A DNA stretch of 64,000 nucleotides from Verrucomicrobiota bacterium (GTDB taxonomy: Bacteria > Verrucomicrobiota > Verrucomicrobiia > Limisphaerales > Fontisphaeraceae): positions 1 to 64,000 of the forward strand of contig JBAXGN010000003.1 in assembly GCA_037139415.1 (NCBI GenBank), in the 5' to 3' direction. Position numbers and translations under genes: made by a program. The stretch's first letter is position 1. Each line of letters begins with the position of its first letter. Shown here one piece after another: positions 42,626-52,147 of the stretch. A model generated the notes under the pieces. It saw nothing but the letters and a program-made list of their open reading frames with translations. It did no database searches and was not told where the DNA came from.

Positions 42626-44634
42626 ACGCCTGGCCGATCAAGAACAGTGCGCCGGTATGGCTACTCCTGCTGGGACTGGTTGGCGTTGGCAGCCCCCTGA
42701 TGGCCCAGTATCGGAATGAGGACCAGTCACCACAATTTCAATGGCTGCGCGCCAAAGTAACCGAGGTGGGGGTAACCTTGGAAGTCGAGAGCGAGAATGA
42801 AACCCGGCAAAGTCCTAACTCCGACGTCTCAAAACGCAGCTACACGTACATCGCCCCCCTGGTCAACCTGGGCATCCAAGGTTCGATCTATCACCCCAAC
42901 TTGATGGAGTTCAAACTGAGCGGACAGGATGGGGTCAGTTGGCAGCAACAAACGCTCAACCAGCAGGCGGGACGCAACCAACCCGGCAGCGAATCCGCGT
43001 TTCGCTTTTTGCAGCGGTACCATGGTGACTTAAACATTCTCAAAGAAAAGCCGTTTTCGCTCAATTTTTTCGCGGACAAGGACCATAATTTCCGGCAGTT
43101 CGATTTTTTCAATCGCTCCACGGTGGATAGCCAACGGTATGGCGGACGCGCCGGTTACCAGGAAGGTCCACTGCCCTTCAATCTGGGCGTGACGCATTTG
43201 GACGAGCAAGTTTCAGCGACAATTCGTCCGACCACCTTGGATGAAACCACTGCCTCCTTTGATATTCGCCATGATCGCTCGCGCACCTCCAACACCCGGT
43301 TGAGCTACAGCTATGATCAATTTGACCGCCGGGAGTCGGGTGTTCCCGTCCAACAAGGCACGTATCACGCGGTGAATCTGCTGGATGATGAGGCGTGGGG
43401 CAAGGACGACCGGTACAAATTATCGTCCAGCCTGTTTTACAACAAACTGGAGAACCAGATGCTGCCCACGACCAGCCTGCTGATCCAGGAACATGGCATT
43501 GCGGAACACACCAAGGAACTGCAGAGCAATTTGGAGTATGGGTTTGATAACAACACGGCGGGAACCACGCAGAGCCAGGGCCAAAACGGCCAGATCGCCT
43601 TGCGCCATCAATTATACGAGAGCCTATCCTCGGTCTTGGAAACGCATCTCCACACCCTCGACTCTTCCAGTCCGACCGCCAGCACGGAGAATCTGCGGTA
43701 CGGGGTTGGTCTGAGCGAGTCCTATACGAAACATGTGGGAAGTTGGGGAATTCTGACTTTGGGCTACAACGGCCGGTATGATATCGAACAACGCCAAAAC
43801 ACCGGAACCATCATTCTGATCGTGGGTGAGCCACACACCATGAAAAAAGGGATCATTGTTTATTTAAACCAACCACGCGTCATTAAAGTCATTCGCATCA
43901 CGGACATGACTGGCAAAGCGTATGTGGAAAATCTCGACTACCGACTCGTCCCGCACGGGGATTTGATGCAGATTGATTGGGAGACCCTGCCCGCCACCAC
44001 GATCAAGGATGGCGATGGCATCCTGGTGGACTATCAAGTCGCCGTCCAACCGTCGGCCACCTTCACCACGATCGCCAACCAGTTGTACTTCCGCCTGGAC
44101 ATCCTAAAAGGTCTGGTGGGCATCTATGGACGCTGGAATGCGGTCAATAACCACGGCGGGCGGGACGTCATTTTGCAGAATATTTCGGACAAAGTCATCG
44201 GCACTGATTTTTCCTGGCGCTGGTTCCGGGCCGGGGCGGAATACGAACTCTACGATTCCAACCTGGCCCCGTATAATTCCAAACGGCTGTTCGAGGCGTT
44301 CAATTTTGAACCCGACGCGAACTCCGTGCTGGGTATTGATCTGGACCAGACGTGGTTCACATTTACGGATAGCAACCGGCGGCGGGCCAGCTATAGTTTT
44401 ATCTCGCGCTACAACACCCGCTTTACCACCCATCTTGCCTGGTCGGCGGAGGGCGGGGTACGCATGGATCGCGGCGTTGGGTTTGACCAAACCATGGTGG
44501 TGGCCAAGACCGGCCTCGAATACACCCGCAACCTGCTTTCGTTAAAAATGGGCTACGATTACTCGGATCAGGATTACCTGGGTGAATTGCGAACGCGCCA
44601 CTTCTTTTTCCTGCACATCAAGCGATCCTTCTAA
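42622..44634 (+). CDS. large outer-membrane beta-barrel (putative porin of a porin-cytochrome complex)
   Basis: A 670-residue protein with a signal peptide (VWLLLLGLVGVGSPLMAQ). The rest has alternating amphipathic strands rich in Tyr, Phe, Arg, Asp and Asn, and ends with an aromatic residue (FFFLHIKRSF), which is the outer-membrane insertion signal. About twenty or more strands are likely. A short inserted domain (about 400-480; LNQPRVIKVIRITDM, then VLVDYQVAV) interrupts the barrel. Flanked by multiheme cytochromes on both sides, it best fits a conduit barrel that holds a cytochrome across the outer membrane, as in Geobacter and Shewanella conduits (function known there; inferred here). Confidence 0.75.
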   Translation: MNAWPIKNSAPVWLLLLGLVGVGSPLMAQYRNEDQSPQFQWLRAKVTEVGVTLEVESENETRQSPNSDVSKRSYTYIAPLVNLGIQGSIYHPNLMEFKLSGQDGVSWQQQTLNQQAGRNQPGSESAFRFLQRYHGDLNILKEKPFSLNFFADKDHNFRQFDFFNRSTVDSQRYGGRAGYQEGPLPFNLGVTHLDEQVSATIRPTTLDETTASFDIRHDRSRTSNTRLSYSYDQFDRRESGVPVQQGTYHAVNLLDDEAWGKDDRYKLSSSLFYNKLENQMLPTTSLLIQEHGIAEHTKELQSNLEYGFDNNTAGTTQSQGQNGQIALRHQLYESLSSVLETHLHTLDSSSPTASTENLRYGVGLSESYTKHVGSWGILTLGYNGRYDIEQRQNTGTIILIVGEPHTMKKGIIVYLNQPRVIKVIRITDMTGKAYVENLDYRLVPHGDLMQIDWETLPATTIKDGDGILVDYQVAVQPSATFTTIANQLYFRLDILKGLVGIYGRWNAVNNHGGRDVILQNISDKVIGTDFSWRWFRAGAEYELYDSNLAPYNSKRLFEAFNFEPDANSVLGIDLDQTWFTFTDSNRRRASYSFISRYNTRFTTHLAWSAEGGVRMDRGVGFDQTMVVAKTGLEYTRNLLSLKMGYDYSDQDYLGELRTRHFFFLHIKRSF

Positions 44635-45741
44635 ATGCGTTCAATCCTCACATATCCATGGTTGAAAAAGCCGGATACGACCCAGGCTGGGGAAAAGCAT
44701 CTGGTGGGGTGGGATGTAAATACGGTTCCGTATGCCATCCTCACCCTGGCGCTCAGCACGTTTTTGTTCAGTGGTTGCAGCTTGGTAAAGGCCCCGCACG
44801 TTGCGGACAAGCCGGTGTATCGCGTCTGGCCGGAGCCCCCTGCTCCGCCGCGTCTGGCGTATGTTCAGAGCGTGTATGAACCGGCCGATCTGGGAGTCCG
44901 CTGGAACGGCAGGCAACGATTCTCACGCTGGCTGTTTGGCACGGAACCTGGCCAGGGCAAACTGATCAAACCTTTCGGCGTGGCGTTGGACGAAACGGAT
45001 AACCTTTGCCTCACGGATACCGGGTCCAGGGTGGTATGCTATTTCGACCGCACCCGGAAAACCTGGCAGAGCTGGAATAAGATCGGGCGAATCCAATTGG
45101 TCTCTCCCGTCGCGGTGGCCAAATATCAAAACCGGTTGTTTGTCGCGGACTCGGGCTTGGGCAAAGTGCTGGCATTCGACCCGCAGGGAAAATTCCTGTT
45201 CGAGTTGAATCATCCACTGGAGCGTCCAGCGGGCCTGGTGATCGCCAATGGCAAACTGTATGTGGCGGATGCGGGCGCGCATCAGGTTTTGGCGTTTGAT
45301 CTGCACGGCAACTTTCTGTCCGCCATGGGCACCCGCGGCACCGGACCCGGCGAATTGAATTACCCGACCCACCTGGCAACCGATGGGCAAGGCCGGGTGC
45401 TGGTTACCGACTCGATGAACTGCCGGGTGCAAATCTTCGATACCGAGGGACGTTATGTGCAAACCATTGGCAGCCAGGGCGACAGTTCGGGCAACCTCAG
45501 CCGCCCCAAGGGAGTGGGCGTGGACAGCGACCGCAATGTGTATGTATTGGACGCCCTGTTCGACAATGTACAAGTATTTGATCAGGAAGGGCGTTTTCTA
45601 TTAGGGGTGGGTGGCCCCGGGCCGGGGGCGGGAGAGTTTTGGATGCCTGCCGGACTGGCGATTGGTCGGGACAACCAGATATTTGTGGCGGATACGTATA
45701 ACCGCCGGATTCAAATTTTCAAATACCTCCATCAGCCATGA
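44635..45741 (+). CDS. NHL-repeat lipoprotein
   Basis: A 368-residue protein starting at the base after the barrel's stop. The lipobox TFLFSGC gives an acylated N-terminus near residue 48. The mature protein begins with YRVWPEPPAPPRLAYVQ, like the first NHL protein, followed by six NHL blades (FGVALDETDNLCLTDTG, AGLVIANGKLYVADAG, KGVGVDSDRNVYVLDA, LAIGRDNQIFVADTYN). The two NHL genes are probably paralogous. It overlaps the 12-heme cytochrome gene by four bases. Confidence 0.85.
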   Translation: MRSILTYPWLKKPDTTQAGEKHLVGWDVNTVPYAILTLALSTFLFSGCSLVKAPHVADKPVYRVWPEPPAPPRLAYVQSVYEPADLGVRWNGRQRFSRWLFGTEPGQGKLIKPFGVALDETDNLCLTDTGSRVVCYFDRTRKTWQSWNKIGRIQLVSPVAVAKYQNRLFVADSGLGKVLAFDPQGKFLFELNHPLERPAGLVIANGKLYVADAGAHQVLAFDLHGNFLSAMGTRGTGPGELNYPTHLATDGQGRVLVTDSMNCRVQIFDTEGRYVQTIGSQGDSSGNLSRPKGVGVDSDRNVYVLDALFDNVQVFDQEGRFLLGVGGPGPGAGEFWMPAGLAIGRDNQIFVADTYNRRIQIFKYLHQP

Positions 45742-47474
45742 ACGCGAACCCAATATCAGTCCGAATACGCGGCACCGCGCGCAAGCCAAACGGTCCGTTT
45801 TGGCGAGGCTGGATTCTCGTAGCGCTGTTGCCATTCGCAAGCGTGGCGGACCCGATCGGGCAAGGCATTCGCAGTTCCAAACACAACCTCTCGGCATCCA
45901 GTCCGGGCACCGTCAAGTCGGTGACGGAAACCGAAATCTGCATTACCTGCCATACCCCGCACACCGTGAAACGACAGGCGCCACTCTGGAACCACCAAGA
46001 TTCCGGTGCGGTGTACACCCCCTACACTAGCTCGACCAAAAAAGCTACGATCGGACAGCCCACCGGCGCATCCAAGCTTTGCCTGAGTTGCCATGACGGT
46101 ACCATCGCCATGGGCATGGTGCAAAAAACACGTCTCAATAAAAGCGCGCAGCCGGAGATCCGGACCCTGGCCTCTGGGGCAATCAAAATCGGCCCGGACT
46201 TATCCGATGATCATCCGATTTCGTTCACCTACGACTCCGCCCTGGTCATGGCCAACGGCCAACTCCGCGATCCAGCCAGCCTGACCGGACCGGTTCACCT
46301 GGACGCAAACAAGCAGGTGCAATGCACCTCGTGCCATTCCGCGCACGACAACAAGAATGGCAAATTCCTGGTACAAAACAACTACGGTTCCACCCTGTGC
46401 ATGGCCTGCCACAACCTGGCCCGGTGGGACCTATCAGTGCATAAACTTTCCACCAAAACGTGGAATGGCGTCCCCCCCAACCCCTGGTCGCATACCAAGG
46501 AAACGACGGTGCTCGCCAACGGTTGTGAGAATTGCCACCGGCCGCACTCGGCCGGCACCAAAGCCCGGTTGCTTAATTATCCCGGGGACGAATCCAACTG
46601 TTACCCGTGCCATAATGGCAATGTGACGGCGAACAGCATCCAGAAGGAATTCAACAAAACCTCGGTCCACCCCATCACGTTCACCACCGGCGTGCATGAT
46701 CCCATGGAAGATGCGGTGAATGCCACCCGGCATGTCACCTGCGTGGATTGCCATAATCCGCACGCGGTCAACGCGCAAACCGCCAAGGCCCCGCTGGTTT
46801 CCGGCTCCCTGGCCGGCGTCAAGGGTGTCACTGCCACCGGGGCCCGCATCACCCCGATCTCCCGTGAATACGAGTTGTGTTTCCGTTGTCACGCAGACAG
46901 TCCGGGGCGCGGGGCACCCTCCGTGCAACGCCAATTTCCGCAAACAAACACCCGGTTGGAATTTGGTTCCGCCAGCGGTTCCTATCACCCGGTGGTCAAT
47001 CTCGGCAAAAACCCGAATGTCCCCAGCCTGATTTCACCATGGACCACCAGCAGCCTGATGTATTGCACGGACTGCCACAATAATAACACCGGACCGGGGG
47101 CGGGTGGGAATGGGGCCAAAGGGCCGCATGGCTCGACCTATGCGCCGATCCTGGAACGCCGCCTGGAGTTGACCGATAATCAAATCGAAAACTCCGCCTC
47201 ATACGCGCTTTGCTACAAATGCCACAGTCGCGCCAGCATCCTAAGTGATCAGAGCTTCAAAACGCACAATAAACACATCACCACCGCGCGAACCGCTTGT
47301 ACCACGTGTCACGATTCGCACGGGGTGGCGGCCGCCAACCATTTGATTAACTTCAACACCTTGTACGTGACCAAATCCTCCGGCGGACGTTTGGAGTTTG
47401 TTGACAATGGCACGTATCGCGGAACCTGTTACCTCACCTGCCATGGAAAGGATCACAACCCTTTGTCGTACTAG
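45738..47474 (+). CDS. 12-heme cytochrome c (11 CXXCH plus one CX3CH)
   Basis: A 578-residue protein with a signal peptide (about 20-38). Eleven CXXCH motifs run from CITCH near residue 69 to CTTCH near 531, plus CYLTCH (CX3CH) close to the C-terminus. The first third repeats the module of the tetraheme cytochrome at 40446. It is the most likely partner inside or at the barrel at 42622. It is followed after 18 bases by the giant fusion gene. Confidence 0.9.
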   Translation: MNANPISVRIRGTARKPNGPFWRGWILVALLPFASVADPIGQGIRSSKHNLSASSPGTVKSVTETEICITCHTPHTVKRQAPLWNHQDSGAVYTPYTSSTKKATIGQPTGASKLCLSCHDGTIAMGMVQKTRLNKSAQPEIRTLASGAIKIGPDLSDDHPISFTYDSALVMANGQLRDPASLTGPVHLDANKQVQCTSCHSAHDNKNGKFLVQNNYGSTLCMACHNLARWDLSVHKLSTKTWNGVPPNPWSHTKETTVLANGCENCHRPHSAGTKARLLNYPGDESNCYPCHNGNVTANSIQKEFNKTSVHPITFTTGVHDPMEDAVNATRHVTCVDCHNPHAVNAQTAKAPLVSGSLAGVKGVTATGARITPISREYELCFRCHADSPGRGAPSVQRQFPQTNTRLEFGSASGSYHPVVNLGKNPNVPSLISPWTTSSLMYCTDCHNNNTGPGAGGNGAKGPHGSTYAPILERRLELTDNQIENSASYALCYKCHSRASILSDQSFKTHNKHITTARTACTTCHDSHGVAAANHLINFNTLYVTKSSGGRLEFVDNGTYRGTCYLTCHGKDHNPLSY

Positions 47475-47492
47475 CGTCGGGGACCGCCTCAC

Positions 47493-50400
47493 ATGAAATA
47501 CCGGGAACTCATCCAGTTTGAACCCCTCACGGGAGCGGTTCGGCTTCAAGACGCCAATCGCAAGGACGCGGCGAAGCGGCTGGTGTCCGACTTCCTGATT
47601 TCCGGGGAGATGGCCGCCCGACTGACGGGACAGATTTTCCCCCATCTGCAACTCGAACGCGCGGGCGAAGGCAAGGCGCTGCTGGTGACCGGCAACGGCG
47701 GACGCGGCAAAACCCATTTAATTGCCGCAGTATCCGCCCTCGCGGAATACGCGGAGTTGGCGGAAGCCGTCACCAACCCTAAGGCGGTCCAGGCAGAGGC
47801 CACCAACCGCAAAGGCAACGCCGGAATCGAAGCCATTGCCGGCCGCTTTAAAGTCATTCGCATTGAGCTTGGCGCATCCTCCAAGACGCTGCGGGATCTC
47901 CTCACCCGCCGCTTCACCACCTACCTGGCTTCCCAGGGAGTTGCGTACACCTTCCCGCCTTTCACCAGGGGTAAAGTCCACAAATCGGGATTCGAGGGAA
48001 TGATGGCGGCGTTCCATCAGCAGTTTCCCGACCACGGGTTATTGGTGGTGGCGGATGGTTTGCAAGCGCATCTGGAGCCACGCAAAGGTCAGGAATTGGC
48101 CGAGGATTTGCAGTTCCTGCGCGAACTGGGCGAGGCGTGCCAGCACTTGAAGTTCCGCTTCCTGGCCAGCTCCCGGGACGCGCTTTTCGACCATGCCCAG
48201 GACAAACCCACCACCGACATTCTCCACCGGGTCAAGGAGCAATTTCACACGGTGGCGCTCAACACCCGAGATGCCGCCTATATCGTGGCCGAACGCCTGA
48301 CCCGCAAGACGCCCGAACAAAAGGCGCAGGTGCAGTCGCATTTGGCCAGGTTTGCCAAATACTATGGCAACCTGAAGGATCGGATGTCGGAGTTCGTGGC
48401 CTTGTTCCCGCTTCACCCCGACTTCCTGACCGTCTGCGAAAAGATCAACTTCGCCGAAGGCCAGTGCCTGCTGCGCGCAGTCTCAGACCTCATCAAGCAG
48501 CGGTTGGACGAACCGCTTCCCCAAGACGATCCCGGCCTGATTGCCTATGACCATTACTGGGACATCATCCATACCCGGTCAGCCTGGCAATCCATACCTG
48601 AAATCGAGGCTGTCACCGAGCGTTACATCACCTTAAATGCCAAACTGGGGAAAGTCCTGGCGTGCTCCGATCAACAAGATCTGGCCCGGCGCCTTCTGAA
48701 TGCCTTGTGCGTGTACCGCCTAGCCACCAGCGATATTTATTGCCAGACGGGTGCCACCGCCCCGGAATTTCGGGATCTGCTCTGCCTGTGCCGACCCGGC
48801 TTGGAGACCGACGGCGTGCAACCGGCGGAAAAGCTATTGGCTGAGGTGAAAGAGGTGCTCACCGCGCTGCACCAGGCGACGGGCAACCAGATCCTCTCCT
48901 TTAACCCGGAGAACCAGCAGTACTATCTGAATTTCCAAAAGTTCCGGCGCTTCGTCCGTCCGGAGTTGGTGCTGCACTGGGTCAACGCCGTTCCGTTCGT
49001 CCTCTTGATGCTCACCGGCGGCATTATGGCGGCAGCGCGATTCTTCCAGATGAACCGCGAATGGATGTCCATGGTGGTGCTGGTACACAAGGTCTTTGCC
49101 ATTTTCTGGATCACTGCCCTGCCCCTCGTGGTGTTGCTGCGGCCCAAGGTCCACTGGGCGCACATCCGCATCGTGTTGAGCTGGGGCAAAAAGGACCTGC
49201 TCTGGATGGTGCAATCGGTGCGCAGCCTGTACGACAAAAAAGCCGTCATCGCCGCCGTGGGCCGCTTCAACACCGGCCAGAAGATCAACGCCTCCCTGGT
49301 GATGGTGTATTTCATTGGCTTTGGGTTGACCGGCCTGCTCATGCTGTTCAAGGGCACCATTCTGGTGCCATGGTATCTGCATGCGGCGTTGTTCTTCGCC
49401 ACCACGGGCTCGGTGGGCGGTCACCTATTCCTGGCACTGCTCAATCCCAGCACGCGCATTGCGCTGATGGGCATCTTTCACGGCTGGTCGCCCATGGAAT
49501 ACGTCGAGCATCATCACACCCTCAGCTTGCCGCCCTCAATGCGTTCGCACGCCGAACCGGCCAGCAACAAAACCATCATGGAGGAAATTTTTGTTTCCAA
49601 GGTGGAAGTTGTCATCCTCGCGGTGGCGGTGATCATGGCCATCCTTGGCGCCATCGTATTCAGCCAGGCTCCACTGGCCTCGGCAAAACAGCAATTCTCC
49701 AAGCATTTCTCGGCCACCATCACCCCAAATCAATTATCCACCAAGCATCGCCTTGGACCGGCGGCGGAATCCTGCACCAAGTGCCATGCCTACGCGGGCG
49801 AAATCCCCGACGCCAAATGCGTGGAGTGTCATAAGGACGTTCAGGCGCGACGCGTCAGCCTGGCCGGGTACCACGGCACCCTGAAAGGTTCCTGCATCAG
49901 TTGCCACAAGGAACACTTGGCCATGGGCAAATCCATTGTGCCGCTGGTCAAAGAGAAATTTGATCACAACCTGGCCAGCTTCAAGAAAGAGGGCAAACAC
50001 ATCAAAGTGAATTGCGATGAATGCCATAAGAAAACCCGCACCAAGGATACCCCCGGCATTTATTACATCGGCATCAAGTACCAGCAATGCACCGATTGCC
50101 ATCGCGATCAGCACAATCAGCAGTTCGCCGCCAACACCTGCGAGAAATGCCATACCGTTAATGGCTGGACCGGAAAGGATCTGAAGTTTGCGCACGACAA
50201 GGACTCCACATACAAGTTGACGGACAAACACGCCTCCGTGGAATGCTACAAGTGTCACAAACCCAAAGCGCCCGCCACTGCACTGGGCACCGCCGTATTC
50301 AAAGGGCTCTCGCAGGAATGCGTGGCCTGCCACGAAGATCCCCACCGCAAACAATTCGCCGCCCAATGCACCACCTGCCATACCCCCAAGGGCTGGAACA

Positions 50401-51491
50401 AGGAATTATTGACGTTCGAGCATAACAAGGATTCCAAGTTCAAACTGACGGAAAAACATACCGCGGTGGCCTGCGACAAATGCCACAAACCCGAGCTCGG
50501 GAAAAAGCTCGCTTCCGCGCTCTTCCGTGGTCTGAAATCTGAGTGCGTGGAATGCCACAAGGACCCGCACAACAGACAGTTTCAGCAAACCTGCGCCAAG
50601 TGCCATGCTGCCACCGGTTGGAAGAAGGAACTGTTGGCGTTCGATCACAATAAAGACAGCAAGTTCAAACTGACGGACAAACATGCCGCTGCCGCCTGCG
50701 ACAAATGCCATAAGCCGACCGACCCGGAGAAGAAACTGGCCTCCGCACAGTTCCGTGGCTTGAAGTCCGAGTGCGTGGATTGCCATAAGGACCCGCACAA
50801 TGGACAATTCCAGCAGGCCTGCACCAAGTGTCACACCGCCCCCACCACCTGGACGATCAAGCAACTCGCGTTTGACCATACCAAGGACACCAAGTTCACA
50901 TTGACGGGCAGGCATATCCCGTTGGAGTGCGTGAAGTGTCACAAGCCGACCGATGCGGACAAAAAACTCGCCTCCGCCAAGTTCAAGGGGCTCGACACCA
51001 CCTGCGACAAGTGTCATACCGTCAAACACCCGGAACAGTACGGTTCGCTCTGCGTCTCCTGCCACTCCACCGCCAATCCATTCATCAAGAAAGACCCGGG
51101 CACCACGCATATTCTGCGTTATACCTGCTTTGGCGAAGCCCTCACCGGCAAGCATTTGAAAGCCAAATGCAACACCTGCCATGAACCCGCGAAAATCGCC
51201 CTTCTGGGGCAATTAACCCCGGCGGATCAGACGTGCCTGCGCTGCCACCAGAAGGATGACGCGCACAAGGGCATGCTGGATGCCAACTGCACCAAGTGTC
51301 ACGGCATGGAAGGTTGGAAGGGCGAACATCTCCAGTTCGACCACAACACCATGTCAAGCTACCGGCTCAACCAGGACCACAAGAATGTGGCGTGTGCGAA
51401 ATGCCATAAGGATGGCAAATGGAAACCGGTGAGCACCGCCTGTGAAAGCTGCCATCCAAAATTCTTCGAGGGCGGGGCCAAGAAACCGTAG
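47493..51491 (+). CDS. DUF6079/PglY-like AAA domain fused to cytochrome b membrane domain and 23-heme cytochrome c
   Basis: A 1332-residue protein in one frame, preceded by GGGGA. Residues 1 to about 482 match the DUF6079 (BREX PglY-like) AAA proteins: TGNGGRGKTHL (Walker A), FLRELGEACQHLKFRFLA, VKEQFHTVAL, FAKYYGNLKDRMSEFV, ATSDIYCQTGATAPEFRD, and a family-like NPENQQYYLN at the join. The expected Walker B (VVDEL in the family, as I recall) reads VVADGL. From about 485 it reads as a cytochrome b561/formate dehydrogenase gamma-type domain (RRFVRPELVLHWVN) with four membrane segments and a fifth at about 704-727. Then 23 CXXCH motifs follow (761 onward), many in ~77-residue repeats (DKHAAxACDKCHKP, FRGLKSECVxCHKDPHN). 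With five membrane segments, the AAA part is cytoplasmic and the haems periplasmic. I know of no such fusion. Confidence 0.85.
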   Translation: MKYRELIQFEPLTGAVRLQDANRKDAAKRLVSDFLISGEMAARLTGQIFPHLQLERAGEGKALLVTGNGGRGKTHLIAAVSALAEYAELAEAVTNPKAVQAEATNRKGNAGIEAIAGRFKVIRIELGASSKTLRDLLTRRFTTYLASQGVAYTFPPFTRGKVHKSGFEGMMAAFHQQFPDHGLLVVADGLQAHLEPRKGQELAEDLQFLRELGEACQHLKFRFLASSRDALFDHAQDKPTTDILHRVKEQFHTVALNTRDAAYIVAERLTRKTPEQKAQVQSHLARFAKYYGNLKDRMSEFVALFPLHPDFLTVCEKINFAEGQCLLRAVSDLIKQRLDEPLPQDDPGLIAYDHYWDIIHTRSAWQSIPEIEAVTERYITLNAKLGKVLACSDQQDLARRLLNALCVYRLATSDIYCQTGATAPEFRDLLCLCRPGLETDGVQPAEKLLAEVKEVLTALHQATGNQILSFNPENQQYYLNFQKFRRFVRPELVLHWVNAVPFVLLMLTGGIMAAARFFQMNREWMSMVVLVHKVFAIFWITALPLVVLLRPKVHWAHIRIVLSWGKKDLLWMVQSVRSLYDKKAVIAAVGRFNTGQKINASLVMVYFIGFGLTGLLMLFKGTILVPWYLHAALFFATTGSVGGHLFLALLNPSTRIALMGIFHGWSPMEYVEHHHTLSLPPSMRSHAEPASNKTIMEEIFVSKVEVVILAVAVIMAILGAIVFSQAPLASAKQQFSKHFSATITPNQLSTKHRLGPAAESCTKCHAYAGEIPDAKCVECHKDVQARRVSLAGYHGTLKGSCISCHKEHLAMGKSIVPLVKEKFDHNLASFKKEGKHIKVNCDECHKKTRTKDTPGIYYIGIKYQQCTDCHRDQHNQQFAANTCEKCHTVNGWTGKDLKFAHDKDSTYKLTDKHASVECYKCHKPKAPATALGTAVFKGLSQECVACHEDPHRKQFAAQCTTCHTPKGWNKELLTFEHNKDSKFKLTEKHTAVACDKCHKPELGKKLASALFRGLKSECVECHKDPHNRQFQQTCAKCHAATGWKKELLAFDHNKDSKFKLTDKHAAAACDKCHKPTDPEKKLASAQFRGLKSECVDCHKDPHNGQFQQACTKCHTAPTTWTIKQLAFDHTKDTKFTLTGRHIPLECVKCHKPTDADKKLASAKFKGLDTTCDKCHTVKHPEQYGSLCVSCHSTANPFIKKDPGTTHILRYTCFGEALTGKHLKAKCNTCHEPAKIALLGQLTPADQTCLRCHQKDDAHKGMLDANCTKCHGMEGWKGEHLQFDHNTMSSYRLNQDHKNVACAKCHKDGKWKPVSTACESCHPKFFEGGAKKP

Positions 51492-51607
51492 CGGTGCCCA
51501 GCCTGATTGATGCATACATATCCGCTTGGCACACCCTGAAATGATAGACGGCACGATCACGGGCAGCTAAGTACTCTGTGGCGTAAATTCGGTGACGTAT
51601 TCCCAAC

Positions 51608-52045
51608 TCAAGCCGCCAGCGTCGCACAGTTACGTTGATTGATTTTGGCGATCAGCACCAGCAAGTCTGTCCGCGTGAATTTCCAAGCAAACGGCTGCGC
51701 GATCTGTTCGTAGTAAGTTTGAAATGCCAGCAGGCGTTCGGCCACTTCTTCAACGACGTAAAATCATTGGGCGTGAGGACTTTTCGCTGCACGATCGAAA
51801 CGTAAATTTCCACTTGGTTTAGCCAACTGGCATGGACTGGCAAATGAACCAAAACCAAATTGGGGTAAGCCGTTTGTAGCCGTCGGATGGCGGCGGCACC
51901 GCGATGGGAGGATCCATTGTCCACGATCCAAAAGACCCGCTTGGCGTGGCGGTAGGGTTCCTGGGCCATGACTTGCTGGACTACTCCAGTTTGACCAATC
52001 AGGCCGCGTGGTTTGGAAATGGCATGACCCCATGCTTTGCCGGCA
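51608..52045 (-). pseudogene. IS630-family transposase C-terminal remnant with frameshift
   Basis: The main frame reads VMAQEPYRHAKRVFWIVDNG, then SSHRG and LVHLPVHASWLNQVEIYVSI, the catalytic second Asp and Glu region of IS630 DDE transposases. Just after TPNDFTSLKK, one base appears to be missing; the family sequence continues in another frame (AERLLAFQTYYEQIAQ to NQRNCATLAA, stop at 51608-51610). The N-terminal half is absent. It lies between the cytochrome operon and the sigma-factor genes. Confidence 0.8.
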
Positions 52046-52147
52046 GCATCCCGGCGTGATCATTCTGGATGACCTTGATCCCGCAGTGCTTAACGATGAT
52101 GTGACCTCGGTGCCAGGGCCGATGCGATAGAATTCCGGTTGGCCGGA

